Shown: positions 1 through 6,171 of the stretch, piece after piece | Layout of the letters: each line of letters starts with the position of its first letter | How positions within the stretch are numbered: position 1 is the stretch's first letter | NCBI GenBank assembly: GCA_030592105.1 | Contig: JAUVKE010000062.1 | Location: forward strand, 1 to 10,680 | DNA length: 10,680 bases | Direction of reading: 5' to 3' | Source: Desulfobacteraceae bacterium | GTDB lineage: Bacteria; Desulfobacterota; Desulfobacteria; Desulfobacterales; BuS5 | Translations under genes and position numbers: made by a program | The notes under the pieces: model-generated | The model's input: the letters and a program-made list of their open reading frames with translations, nothing else | The model's database searches: none | Told to the model about the DNA's origin: nothing

Positions 1-1527
1 TCTGATTTACTGGAATATTTTTATCTGGATAACGAAACAAAAGTTATATTTATCTATATTGAAGGAGTAAAAGACGGCCAGCGCTTTTTCGAAATTTTGA
101 AAAAAACCGCTGCTAAAAAACCTGTAATACTGCTGAAAGGCGGGAAAGGCAGCGCAGGTCAAAAAGCGACCATCTCCCATACCGCTTCCATAGCAGGAAA
201 AGAAGGAGCCTGGGATGCGGCGTGCAGGCAGTCTAATACAATAAGGGCATCATGCATAGACGAATTAATAGATCTCCTTGTAGCCTTTGACAAACTTCCT
301 GCTATGATTTCAAAAAAAACAGGAATAATAGGAGGCGGAGGCGGAAAAGGTATTCTGGCAGCTGATGAATGTGAAAATGCCGGTCTAAATGTTATTGATC
401 TTCCAGATGACGTGGAAGAATTTATTGCAAAAAAAGACCCTTCCATGTCCGGATGGTTAGGAAACCCTGTCGATTTTTCCATAGTATCAGGAAGTAAAAT
501 TGATACAATTGAAATGCTCAACATTCTCTCCTTAAGCCCGGGGATAGATATTCTTTTAGCTATTTTAACTGAGGATAACCCCTTTGATGAAATTTTCTGG
601 ACAGAATTCATCAACAAGGAGGTTGAAAATTATATTAAAATAGCAAACAATAGAGCCAAACCCTTTGCAGTGGTCATGGGAAATCCCCGTCTAAACATTT
701 CTGATGTGGAAAACTGGCGCTGGAAAGCTTTTTTAAAAGCATGGAAAAAACTGCAGGAATCAAATATTCCGGTTTTTACAAGCACTAAAACCGGAGCAAA
801 CGCTATTAGCAAGGTTGCAGAATTTTATATGCGCATGGAAAAACGAGCCTCCATCCCCCAGGTGCCAGAAACAAAACAAGAAAAAATCGGCACAATTCTA
901 AGTGAAATAGAGGCAAAACAGGCTATTTCTGATGCTGGAATAACTGTAAATGAAACATTTTTTGCAAAAACAAAAAAAGAAGCCATTGATTTATCTGAAA
1001 AAATCGGATATCCGGTGGTTTTTAAAATCGTTGCCCCAATAATTACCCACAAAACAGATGTGGGCGGGGTATATCTTAATATAAAAACATCAAAGGATGC
1101 CGGTGATGCTTATGACAAAGTAACAGCGGCTGCCGGAGAAAATGAAATTTTTGGAATAGCTGTTCAAAAAATGATTCCCCAGGGGATAGAACTTGTTGCC
1201 GGCATGTCCCGGGATCCGCAGTTCGGCCCAATGCTGATGTTCGGAATCGGGGGCGTTCATGTGGAGATTATAAAAGATGTGGTATTTGCAATAGCCCCTC
1301 TGGGTAAAGAAGATGCCATGGAAATGATTTCAGGAATTAAAAATCAACAGATCCTAAATGGGTTCAGGGGGCAGCAGCCTGTAAACAGAGAAGAAATAGC
1401 AGATCTTCTGGTCAAACTTTCAGATTATGCGGTGTTAAATAATGAAATAGAGGAAATAGATATTAATCCGATTATTGCCACACCTGCAGGGCTTGTTGCT
1501 GTGGATGCCAGAATTGTCAAACATTGA
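1..1527 (+). CDS. ADP-forming acyl/acetyl-CoA synthetase, fused alpha-beta type (5' end outside window)
   Basis: The frame is open from base 1 to the TGA at 1525-1527, giving 508 visible residues, so the true start is outside the window; a TTG at 97 is only an internal Leu codon. Enzymes of this family convert acyl-CoA + ADP + Pi to the free acid + CoA + ATP in the cytoplasm, which lets anaerobes gain ATP from acetyl-CoA. The visible part starts in the succinyl-CoA-ligase-like region. SHTASIAG holds the probable phosphohistidine of the alpha part (codon 178-180). From about visible residue 295 an ATP-grasp domain follows, with THKTDVGGV carrying the second conserved His (codon 1048-1050), a GIGG segment, and the family ending DINPII...AVDARI. 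Fused members are about 700 residues, so roughly 190 residues (the N-terminal CoA-binding domain) should lie upstream. It converges on the glycyl radical gene. The family is firm; the preferred acyl group is not known. Confidence 0.93.
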   Translation, partial: SDLLEYFYLDNETKVIFIYIEGVKDGQRFFEILKKTAAKKPVILLKGGKGSAGQKATISHTASIAGKEGAWDAACRQSNTIRASCIDELIDLLVAFDKLPAMISKKTGIIGGGGGKGILAADECENAGLNVIDLPDDVEEFIAKKDPSMSGWLGNPVDFSIVSGSKIDTIEMLNILSLSPGIDILLAILTEDNPFDEIFWTEFINKEVENYIKIANNRAKPFAVVMGNPRLNISDVENWRWKAFLKAWKKLQESNIPVFTSTKTGANAISKVAEFYMRMEKRASIPQVPETKQEKIGTILSEIEAKQAISDAGITVNETFFAKTKKEAIDLSEKIGYPVVFKIVAPIITHKTDVGGVYLNIKTSKDAGDAYDKVTAAAGENEIFGIAVQKMIPQGIELVAGMSRDPQFGPMLMFGIGGVHVEIIKDVVFAIAPLGKEDAMEMISGIKNQQILNGFRGQQPVNREEIADLLVKLSDYAVLNNEIEEIDINPIIATPAGLVAVDARIVKH

Positions 1528-1637
1528 CATAACCGGTTCATAAGCTATAATTTTGATTGTCAAAACTCAAAATCCTTTGGTTGTTTATTTTGTATTTATT
1601 GACTACTTTGCTTATACTCATAACATTTCCTATGAAC

Positions 1638-1797
1638 TATAGATATTCAGACAATAAATTTCATACGGCCAGATGTTAGAACTGAGCTATGGTGAAATTT
1701 AAAAAACTCTGGCTGTTTGAGCGCAGCGAGTTCCAGAGGTTTTTAAATTTTATTATAGCTCAGTCCATTGCTGAAATTATTTATGTGACGGTCTATA
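1638..1797. repeat. 160-bp imperfect hairpin element with TATAGA ends
   Basis: The left end (TATAGATATTCAGACAATAA...) and the reverse complement of the right end (TATAGACCGTCACATAAATA...) agree at about 17 of 24 positions. The 32-bp inverted repeat 1681-1764 forms its core. Both outer ends also resemble the ends of the inter-tRNA element at 4788-4892: 19 of 26 positions match on the left (1636-1661 vs 4786-4811). On the right, GAAATTATT, GGTCTATA and TAAATT are shared in order (from 1773 and from 4869). This suggests one dispersed non-coding element family with different cores. It contains no ORF of note and lies between two convergent genes. That it is mobile is inference. Confidence 0.5.
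1681..1764. repeat. 32-bp inverted repeat, stem-loop between convergent genes
   Basis: The arms 1681-1712 and 1733-1764 are complementary at 28 of 32 positions (ACTGAGCTAT...CTCTGG against CCAGAG...ATAGCTCAGT). They enclose a 20-nt loop with the near-mirror sequence GAGCGCAGCGAG. Next to the CTCTGG/CCAGAG step are an A-run on the left and a T-run on the right, so RNA from either strand could form a terminator-like hairpin. Its place between the convergent synthetase and glycyl radical genes fits a bidirectional terminator. Equally it may be a dispersed repetitive extragenic element. The structure is directly visible; the role is inferred. Confidence 0.7.
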
Positions 1798-1871
1798 TAT
1801 AAATTTTCATCTGAAAGCTGTCCATCATTGTGGGTCGAAAACCATACGCGGGGGCATACCTTTAAAGAATT

Positions 1872-1943
1872 TTCGTAACTATTCAGTTGTGCTGATTTTA
1901 AGCATGCTTCAGGTTGTATACATATCCGCTGAATAGTTACGAA
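1872..1943. repeat. Inverted-repeat element with 15-bp perfect arms, just past the glycyl radical gene
   Basis: Arms 1872-1886 (TTCGTAACTATTCAG) and 1929-1943 are perfectly complementary around a 42-nt centre that holds the palindrome AAGCATGCTT (1900-1909). The right arm ends 5 nt beyond the stop codon of the - strand gene. On the + strand the right arm is followed by seven T residues (1944-1950), so the hairpin could also stop + strand read-through before it runs antisense into the glycyl radical gene. The stem is AT-rich and the loop long, so this is not a textbook terminator. A related, degraded copy lies on the other side of the gene at 4388-4544. Confidence 0.65.
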
Positions 1944-1948
1944 TTTTT

Positions 1949-4354
1949 TTATGAAAATTCTTGAGACGTTCTTTCAACAATCTGGTCCTGCATTCCCCTG
2001 TTCAGGTCTACAAAATATGAAGAATAGCCGCAAACCCTGACAAGGATATTTGCATGCATATCAGGATTCTCCTGGGCGTCTAACAGAATCTCTTTATCAA
2101 CTGTGCTGAATTGAACATGGTGAATTCCAAGACCTGCAGCAGTTTTTAAGTAATTGGAAAAAATTCTGGAGTTAGTACCTTTGAGAAATAAAGGGGCAAA
2201 ACTCTGATTAAAAAGATGGTTCCATGTTTTTAAAGGATCAACCTTGGAGACAGACCGCAAAACAGCTGTGGGGCCTTTTTTATCTCTTCCATCCATGGGT
2301 GAAATGCTCCCGTCATGAAATGTTTCTCCTCCCTTTCTTCCATCAGGAGTAGCAGGGCAGGTGGTTCCATGGAGCCAGAATGATGTGGCCACTGTTCCGT
2401 CTACATATAAAGGTTTACCCAGGTATGTTTTGATTTTGCTTGCCTCTTTGGCTATCCGCTCCGCGAGTTCACATGATATCAGATCAACATAATCATCGTC
2501 GTTCCCGAATTTTGGAGCATCCAGGCACATCTTGTGGAGATCTTCAAAACCGATCCAATCTTTTTCCAGCGCCTCAATAAGTTCACCCATGGTTGCTTTT
2601 TTGTCATCAAAAACAACTTTCTTAACCGCGGCAAGGGAATCTGCAAGATTGTTCAAGCCACAGATAGTAACTTCCCTGTATCCATGCTCATAATTCCAGT
2701 CCCGCAAATCCTGAGCTCTTTCAATGGAGCCATCGAGTAATGCCGACATAAAGGGACGGGGAACATATTCTGCAAAGAGTCCATCTGCTATATTCGATAT
2801 TGCAGTCAAAGTACGCATCATCATCGCACAATTTTCTATTGCAGCATCCATGAGCTCTTCCATGGAACCGATATTCTCAGGATTAGACAGCTTTTTACCA
2901 AGGGGTTCCTTCCAGTAGCCGGGGAGGATATTTAGACCCAGTGCTGCTGTGAGACATAAGGGGGCAGGAAGCCAGTTGGCCCAGCTCCCCCGGTGCACAA
3001 GGTTTTTCCCTGGAATCGTGGGAATCATGCAGGACTGGATCGAATATCCCCTGGCATCCTCCAGAGGAACTCCAAAATCGACCATTCTTTTGATGTTAAC
3101 ATTGTCATTAAATATTCCTGGCTGAGGCATTCCACTGGCCAGACACTCAATGGTTTTATCCACAAGTTCTTCAGGGATATCATCATGCCATCTCAGGGCA
3201 AGGGGTGGGGTCACTGTTCTGATATTCTGCATCGCTTCCAGCACCATAAAACTCAGATCATTTGTAACATCCTTCCCCTGGGCATCTACGCCGCCTATGG
3301 TCAATGTCTGAAAACCCAGGGCACCGGGTCCTAACCCTGACCAGATGGGGGGCTGAAGATAACCCATTTCCTGGGATTTAACATACATGCTCTCCACAAG
3401 CTCCAGGGCTTTCTCCCTTGTAATTCTTTTTTCCGCAATATCTTTTTCATAAAAAGGCCCCATGCAGACATCGAGCCTGATCCCGTCTCCCATGGTGGGA
3501 AGTTCTATTTGATTTGCAATAAGATGTATCAGCCAATAGCTTTGCATGGCTTCAAAAAATGTTTCAGCAGGATTTTCAGGAACATTCTCACAATTTTGCG
3601 CGATTAATAAAAGTTCCTTTTTCCGTTTCTGATCTGTCTCTGGTTCAGCAGTTTTTCTTGCAAGATCAGCATACCTCTTCCCCCAGGTGCATGCGCCTGT
3701 TAAAACAATAATAACAGCGTTGAGAAAATTCCTTTTCTTAATATAATCCGAAGCATTAAGCCTGTTTTCACTAAATTCAATTTCAAGGTGTCTCTTTTTT
3801 TCACCGGCCTCTTTTATAAAACCCTTAAGCCCTGTTTTTAAAACTTTTTCGTAATTTGGAGTACCTATATCATAATTAAGAACATAGGTGGTGCTCAATA
3901 ATTCTTTAGAAAGGTAGCCCCTTAAAAGATTATGAACAGCACTATTTTTCCAGTAAGAATTAATCTCTTTTAATTCTTTCCTCTCTTCATCTGTCAGCAT
4001 GGCTTCATATACCCCACCTTTTTCTGTATCCCTTTCTATCCATTTATAGGCATATTCAGGATAGTGGAGAACAGCATCAAGGGAGCATGCATAATTACCA
4101 ACAATTAATTCTTCCGGCCGTATAAACAGAGTCATATTTTCCAGTATATGGCTAATCCCCATGGCTCTGCGTATAACCATGGGGAAGCCCTCTGTTTTTT
4201 TATAAGATTCGGTGAGTAATCTTGCCCTTTCAATCTCTAAAACCCATTTCATTCCTGGCCTGGTCGCCCTTGCATCACTTGCCAGGGCTTTTTGCGAGAC
4301 CTGCAAAGCTTTTATGGGCGTGCTTTGCATTAATATCTGTGTTCTGCTGCTCAT
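1949..4354 (-). CDS. Glycyl radical enzyme of unassigned substrate (PFL/diol dehydratase superfamily)
   Basis: This 801-residue protein has a pyruvate formate-lyase-type barrel domain (about 30-640) and a C-terminal glycyl radical domain (about 660-801). The radical motif is RVCGYS, with the radical Gly at 776. The signature ATPDGRKGGE...DGSISP (668-686) and HVQF (746-749) are present. The likely thiyl-radical Cys is Cys442 in QSCMIP on the mid-barrel loop. Most decarboxylases, lyases and diol dehydratases of the family have C-x-E here; this protein has C-M-I. The dehydratase GHT-x-PD segment reads DIGTPNYEKVL (162-172), so the catalytic His is absent too. Length fits the family (about 790-860). 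The ATG at 4352-4354 has a good GGAGG 5 nt upstream. The protein needs a radical-SAM activase to be active, and none is in this window. Family membership is certain; the reaction is not assigned, though glycerol or propanediol dehydration is unlikely. Confidence 0.93.
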   Translation of the reverse strand: MSSRTQILMQSTPIKALQVSQKALASDARATRPGMKWVLEIERARLLTESYKKTEGFPMVIRRAMGISHILENMTLFIRPEELIVGNYACSLDAVLHYPEYAYKWIERDTEKGGVYEAMLTDEERKELKEINSYWKNSAVHNLLRGYLSKELLSTTYVLNYDIGTPNYEKVLKTGLKGFIKEAGEKKRHLEIEFSENRLNASDYIKKRNFLNAVIIVLTGACTWGKRYADLARKTAEPETDQKRKKELLLIAQNCENVPENPAETFFEAMQSYWLIHLIANQIELPTMGDGIRLDVCMGPFYEKDIAEKRITREKALELVESMYVKSQEMGYLQPPIWSGLGPGALGFQTLTIGGVDAQGKDVTNDLSFMVLEAMQNIRTVTPPLALRWHDDIPEELVDKTIECLASGMPQPGIFNDNVNIKRMVDFGVPLEDARGYSIQSCMIPTIPGKNLVHRGSWANWLPAPLCLTAALGLNILPGYWKEPLGKKLSNPENIGSMEELMDAAIENCAMMMRTLTAISNIADGLFAEYVPRPFMSALLDGSIERAQDLRDWNYEHGYREVTICGLNNLADSLAAVKKVVFDDKKATMGELIEALEKDWIGFEDLHKMCLDAPKFGNDDDYVDLISCELAERIAKEASKIKTYLGKPLYVDGTVATSFWLHGTTCPATPDGRKGGETFHDGSISPMDGRDKKGPTAVLRSVSKVDPLKTWNHLFNQSFAPLFLKGTNSRIFSNYLKTAAGLGIHHVQFSTVDKEILLDAQENPDMHANILVRVCGYSSYFVDLNRGMQDQIVERTSQEFS

Positions 4355-4359
4355 TATCG

Positions 4360-4364
4360 CCTCC
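4360..4364 (-). promoter_or_regulatory. Ribosome binding site of the glycyl radical gene
   Basis: On the - strand GGAGG is followed by CGATA and then ATG (4354). This fixes the start at 4354 over the next ATG, eight codons further in. Confidence 0.8.
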
Positions 4365-4448
4365 GTTTATTTTATTCTGTCTTCAGAGTAACTATTGGGC
4401 TGTACTGATTGGGGTTTAGTTCTAATTTCAGCAATGTGAAATTTAAAT

Positions 4449-4459
4449 GCTTTAGATTC
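4449..4459. repeat. Left copy of 11-bp target duplication
   Basis: GCTTTAGATTC here is identical to 4521-4531 and abuts the miniature element 4460-4520 exactly. Confidence 0.7.
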
Positions 4460-4520
4460 AGTCGTGTCCGGTTAAACTCCCCGTATTTTCTTTCTTGCAA
4501 CTTTCTAACCGGACACTACT
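4460..4520. mobile_element. 61-bp miniature inverted-repeat element with 17-bp terminal repeats
   Basis: The ends are AGTCGTGTCCGGTTAAA (4460-4476) and, on the opposite strand, AGTAGTGTCCGGTTAGA (4520-4504), agreeing at 15 of 17 positions with an 11-bp perfect core GTGTCCGGTTA. The element is flanked exactly by the 11-bp direct repeat GCTTTAGATTC. It encodes nothing, so any movement would need a transposase elsewhere in the genome. An 11-12-bp duplication is long and would fit IS4-like transposases better than most families, but no transposase can be named from this sequence. It could also fold as a small hairpin RNA in transcripts from either strand. Confidence 0.75.
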
Positions 4521-4531
4521 GCTTTAGATTC
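4521..4531. repeat. Right copy of 11-bp target duplication
   Basis: GCTTTAGATTC, identical to 4449-4459. It begins on the base after the miniature element ends. Confidence 0.7.
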
Positions 4532-4655
4532 GCTGAATAGTTACAATTCTGACAACATAATAATGTTACGACTTTTTATTTATTAAGAGTACCTTGAAAA
4601 ATTAGAATTTTCGTCGTGCCCTTAAGCATAACAGCCCTATCCCCATATGCCAATA

Positions 4656-4694
4656 AAAAAAGGGTTTGCACCTGGTTTGTGCAAACCCTTTTTT
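4656..4694 (-). terminator. Intrinsic terminator downstream of the tRNA genes
   Basis: A perfect 16-bp inverted repeat (4656-4671 and 4679-4694) with a GGGTTTGCAC stem core and a 7-nt loop has A and T runs on the outside. It works as an intrinsic terminator on the - strand, about 12 nt after the tRNA-Thr 3' end, and is symmetric enough to act on the + strand too. It probably ends the whole rpoN-to-tRNA block and insulates the glycyl radical gene from it. Confidence 0.9.
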
Positions 4695-4706
4695 AAAATA
4701 GGTATA

Positions 4707-4782
4707 TGGAGCCGACGAGCGGAGTTGAACCGCTGACCTGCTGATTACGAATCAGCTGCTCTACCGACTGAGCTACGTCGGC
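4707..4782 (-). tRNA. tRNA-Thr, anticodon CGT
   Basis: The 76-nt cloverleaf starts GCCGACG and ends CGTCGGC-T-CCA, with the CCA encoded. The anticodon stem GCTGA/TCAGC carries loop TTCGTAA, so the anticodon is CGT and it reads ACG (Thr). The T arm is AGCGG-TTCAACT-CCGCT. It is the last gene before the terminator and lies 137 nt downstream of the tRNA-Leu, separated by an inverted-repeat element. Confidence 0.96.
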
Positions 4783-4787
4783 AGTAC

Positions 4788-4892
4788 TATAGACCTTAAG
4801 ATAAAAGTTTTGGGTGCGTTATCGGTCGTCGGAGTATTACAATACGCCTTCCTCCCTCTGGCCTTCCCGAAATTATTATCTTAAGGTCTATA
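4788..4892. repeat. 105-bp inverted-repeat element between two tRNA genes
   Basis: Arms 4788-4804 and 4876-4892 are a perfect 17-bp inverted repeat (TATAGACCTTAAGATAA). Extending inward gives 27 bp with two G-U-compatible positions and one real mismatch. The centre holds a small hairpin (4831-4848, GTATT/AATAC) and two copies of GCCTTCC (4846-4852 and 4861-4867). In the tRNA precursor it would fold into a long stem between the two tRNAs. Its ends resemble those of the element at 1638-1797, which points to a dispersed family rather than a local tRNA-processing signal. No ORF is present. Confidence 0.7.
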
Positions 4893-4919
4893 TAAATTAT
4901 TTTATTATTAGGAAAAATA

Positions 4920-5006
4920 TGGTGCCGAAGGCCGGACTTGAACCGGCACGGGCGTAGCCCACTACCCCCTCAAGATAGCGTGTCTACCAAGTTCCACCAC
5001 TTCGGC
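4920..5006 (-). tRNA. tRNA-Leu, anticodon GAG
   Basis: The 87-nt tRNA starts GCCGAAG and ends CTTCGGC-A-CCA, with the CCA encoded. It has the long variable arm of class II tRNAs (GGGC...GCCC). The anticodon stem CTATC/GGTAG with loop TTGAGGG gives anticodon GAG, reading CTC/CTT. It begins only 12 nt after the secG stop codon, so it must be cut out of a shared secG transcript or have a promoter inside secG. The same secG followed by tRNA-Leu(GAG) order occurs in Escherichia coli (secG-leuU), so this is an old linkage. Confidence 0.96.
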
Positions 5007-5018
5007 ACATATTTTATT

Positions 5019-5375
5019 TTATTCGTCTACGGGAGCAGAGTTTGCCGGTTCTTCAGGAATAGGTTTTTCCCCTGCAACCGGTGTCTCTTTTGTCAATGGA
5101 GCTTCAATGGGAATCTTTGAATCGACCATAATGGAATGCCCCTTTTTATGGCCAGATACATATGCAAGGCCTATGGAAGTCAGCATAAACACAATAGCAA
5201 CAATGGTTGTTGCCTTACTGAGTAAAGTCGAAGCACCAGTACTCCCAAGAAGAGTCTGGCTGGATCCTCCACCAAAGGCGGCGCCCATATCGGCACCCTT
5301 TCCTGTTTGCAGCAATACTATAAGAATAAGTGCGATGCAAACAACAACATGTATTATTAATAAAAAAATTGTCAT
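5019..5375 (-). CDS. secG: Preprotein translocase subunit SecG
   Basis: This 118-residue inner-membrane protein is the small subunit of the SecYEG channel. It has two hydrophobic helices (about 3-22 and 54-74). Between them is the family loop GKGADMGAAFGGGSSQ, followed by LLGSTGA. The tail after residue 75 is Pro/Glu-rich and polar, as in many proteobacterial SecG proteins. The ATG lies 4 nt after the tpiA stop. The preceding sequence (CTTTAAATAATTTT) has no Shine-Dalgarno match, so translation probably depends on ribosomes finishing tpiA. tRNA-Leu follows after 12 nt. The tpiA-secG-tRNA order is common in bacteria. Confidence 0.95.
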   Translation of the reverse strand: MTIFLLIIHVVVCIALILIVLLQTGKGADMGAAFGGGSSQTLLGSTGASTLLSKATTIVAIVFMLTSIGLAYVSGHKKGHSIMVDSKIPIEAPLTKETPVAGEKPIPEEPANSAPVDE

Positions 5376-5379
5376 AAAA

Positions 5380-6138
5380 TTATTTAAAGGAAGCTATTTT
5401 ACTAAATGTTCCGGGGTCAAGGCTGGCTCCTCCAATCAGTGCGCCATCAATATCCGGCATCTCCATGAGGGAGGCTATATTATTCGGTTTAACACTTCCA
5501 CCATAAAGTATTCTCAAGGAATCAGCAAAGGATGCCCCATATTTTTTTTCAAGGAGACCCCGCAAATATGCATGAACTTCCTGAGCCTGGTCCCCGGTGG
5601 CTGTTTTTCCGGTTCCAATTGCCCAGACCGGTTCATAGGCAAGAACAATATCTGCCGCATCCGTCAATGCCAACCCTTTTAACCCATTTTCCACCTGTTT
5701 GTCAAGTACAGAAAATGTTTTATTTAATTCTCTTTCTTCATCAGATTCACCAACACAGAATATGGGAATTAAATTATTTAAAATTGCGGCATTAATTTTT
5801 TTATTAACGGTTTCGTCTGTTTCACCAAAATATGCCCTCCGCTCTGAATGCCCTATAATAACATGGGTACACCCGGCAGAAACAAGCATTGCAGGGGATA
5901 TTTCACCTGTAAATGCCCCCTCTTTTTCCCAATGAAGATTTTGAGCAGCAAGTAAAACAGAACTCTCCCTGATTATTTCCCGCACCAGGGAAATTGATGT
6001 AAAGGGTGGGGATATTAAAACATCTGCGTTATTCACATCCTGTACAAGGTGTACAATCTCTTTTGCTGTTGCTGCAGCTTCCTCGGATGTTTTGAACATC
6101 TTCCAGTTTCCAGCGATAAGTGGTCTTCTATTACTCAT
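5380..6138 (-). CDS. tpiA: Triosephosphate isomerase
   Basis: This 252-residue cytoplasmic TIM barrel interconverts dihydroxyacetone phosphate and glyceraldehyde 3-phosphate in glycolysis and gluconeogenesis. All catalytic residues are visible: Asn11 and Lys13 (GNWKM), His97 (GHSERR), and Glu169 (AYEPVWAIGTG) next to the flexible loop 6 (173-181). YGGSV (212-216) and GGASL (236-240) bind the substrate phosphate. Length is normal for the family. The ATG at 6136-6138 is preceded by GGAG 9 nt upstream. It follows gap by 33 nt, and secG starts 4 nt after its stop. No phosphoglycerate kinase gene lies between gap and tpiA, unlike the common gap-pgk-tpiA order. Confidence 0.98.
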   Translation of the reverse strand: MSNRRPLIAGNWKMFKTSEEAAATAKEIVHLVQDVNNADVLISPPFTSISLVREIIRESSVLLAAQNLHWEKEGAFTGEISPAMLVSAGCTHVIIGHSERRAYFGETDETVNKKINAAILNNLIPIFCVGESDEERELNKTFSVLDKQVENGLKGLALTDAADIVLAYEPVWAIGTGKTATGDQAQEVHAYLRGLLEKKYGASFADSLRILYGGSVKPNNIASLMEMPDIDGALIGGASLDPGTFSKIASFK

Positions 6139-6171
6139 TTATTTAATCTCCATAAGTATAGACTTTCCTGC

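Larger units (their letters stand above)
1528..1948. other. Gene-free stretch between convergent genes
   Basis: These 421 bases hold no supportable coding region on either strand. The content is a weak TTTTGA/TCAAAA hairpin at 1551-1565, the hairpin element at 1638-1797 with its strong core repeat, about 75 unexplained bases, and the 15-bp-arm inverted repeat at 1872-1943. No classical GC-rich terminator with a T-tract directly follows the synthetase stop, so one of the repeats probably ends both transcripts. Confidence 0.75.
4388..4544. repeat. Degraded copy of the 1872-1943 inverted-repeat element, interrupted by a miniature element
   Basis: The left end GTAACTATT (4388-4396) is the perfect reverse complement of 4536-4544. 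The left 24 bases match the left end of the 1875-1941 element at 18-19 positions (GTAACTATT, TGT, CTGATT). The right end shares 14 bases exactly with it (CGCTGAATAGTTAC, 4531-4544 and 1928-1941), in the same orientation. Removing the inserted 61-bp element and one target copy leaves about 85 bp, close to the other copy's 67 bp. The two copies bracket the glycyl radical gene. Confidence 0.5.
4355..4706. other. Gene-free stretch upstream of the glycyl radical gene
   Basis: These 352 bases hold no supportable gene. They contain the glycyl radical gene's ribosome binding site, a degraded inverted-repeat element (4388-4544) split by a 61-bp miniature element (4460-4520), an AT-rich segment with nothing recognised (4545-4650), and the strong terminator of the tRNA operon (4656-4694). 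A promoter for the glycyl radical gene should lie here, but no convincing -35/-10 pair or sigma-54 GG-N10-GC motif was found. Confidence 0.7.

Noticed and set aside
97..99. TTG as a possible start of the left-hand synthetase
   Set aside because: The frame is open upstream to base 1 and the residues there (e.g. KVIFIYIEGVKDGQRF) continue the family domain, so the gene is truncated by the window edge.
1551..1565. Terminator directly after the synthetase gene
   Set aside because: The TTTTGA/TCAAAA stem is 6 bp, AT-rich and not followed by a T-run.
1528..1948. Riboswitch or structured non-coding RNA
   Set aside because: The pairing is explained by simple inverted repeats, it lies at the 3' ends of two convergent genes, and no known aptamer core was recognised.
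4355..4450. Sigma-54 promoter upstream of the glycyl radical gene
   Set aside because: A TTGCT-like string exists but no GG the right distance upstream; no GG-N10-GC pair was found.
5107..5682. 191-residue open frame on the + strand
   Set aside because: Antisense to secG and tpiA, with no family resemblance; a shadow frame.
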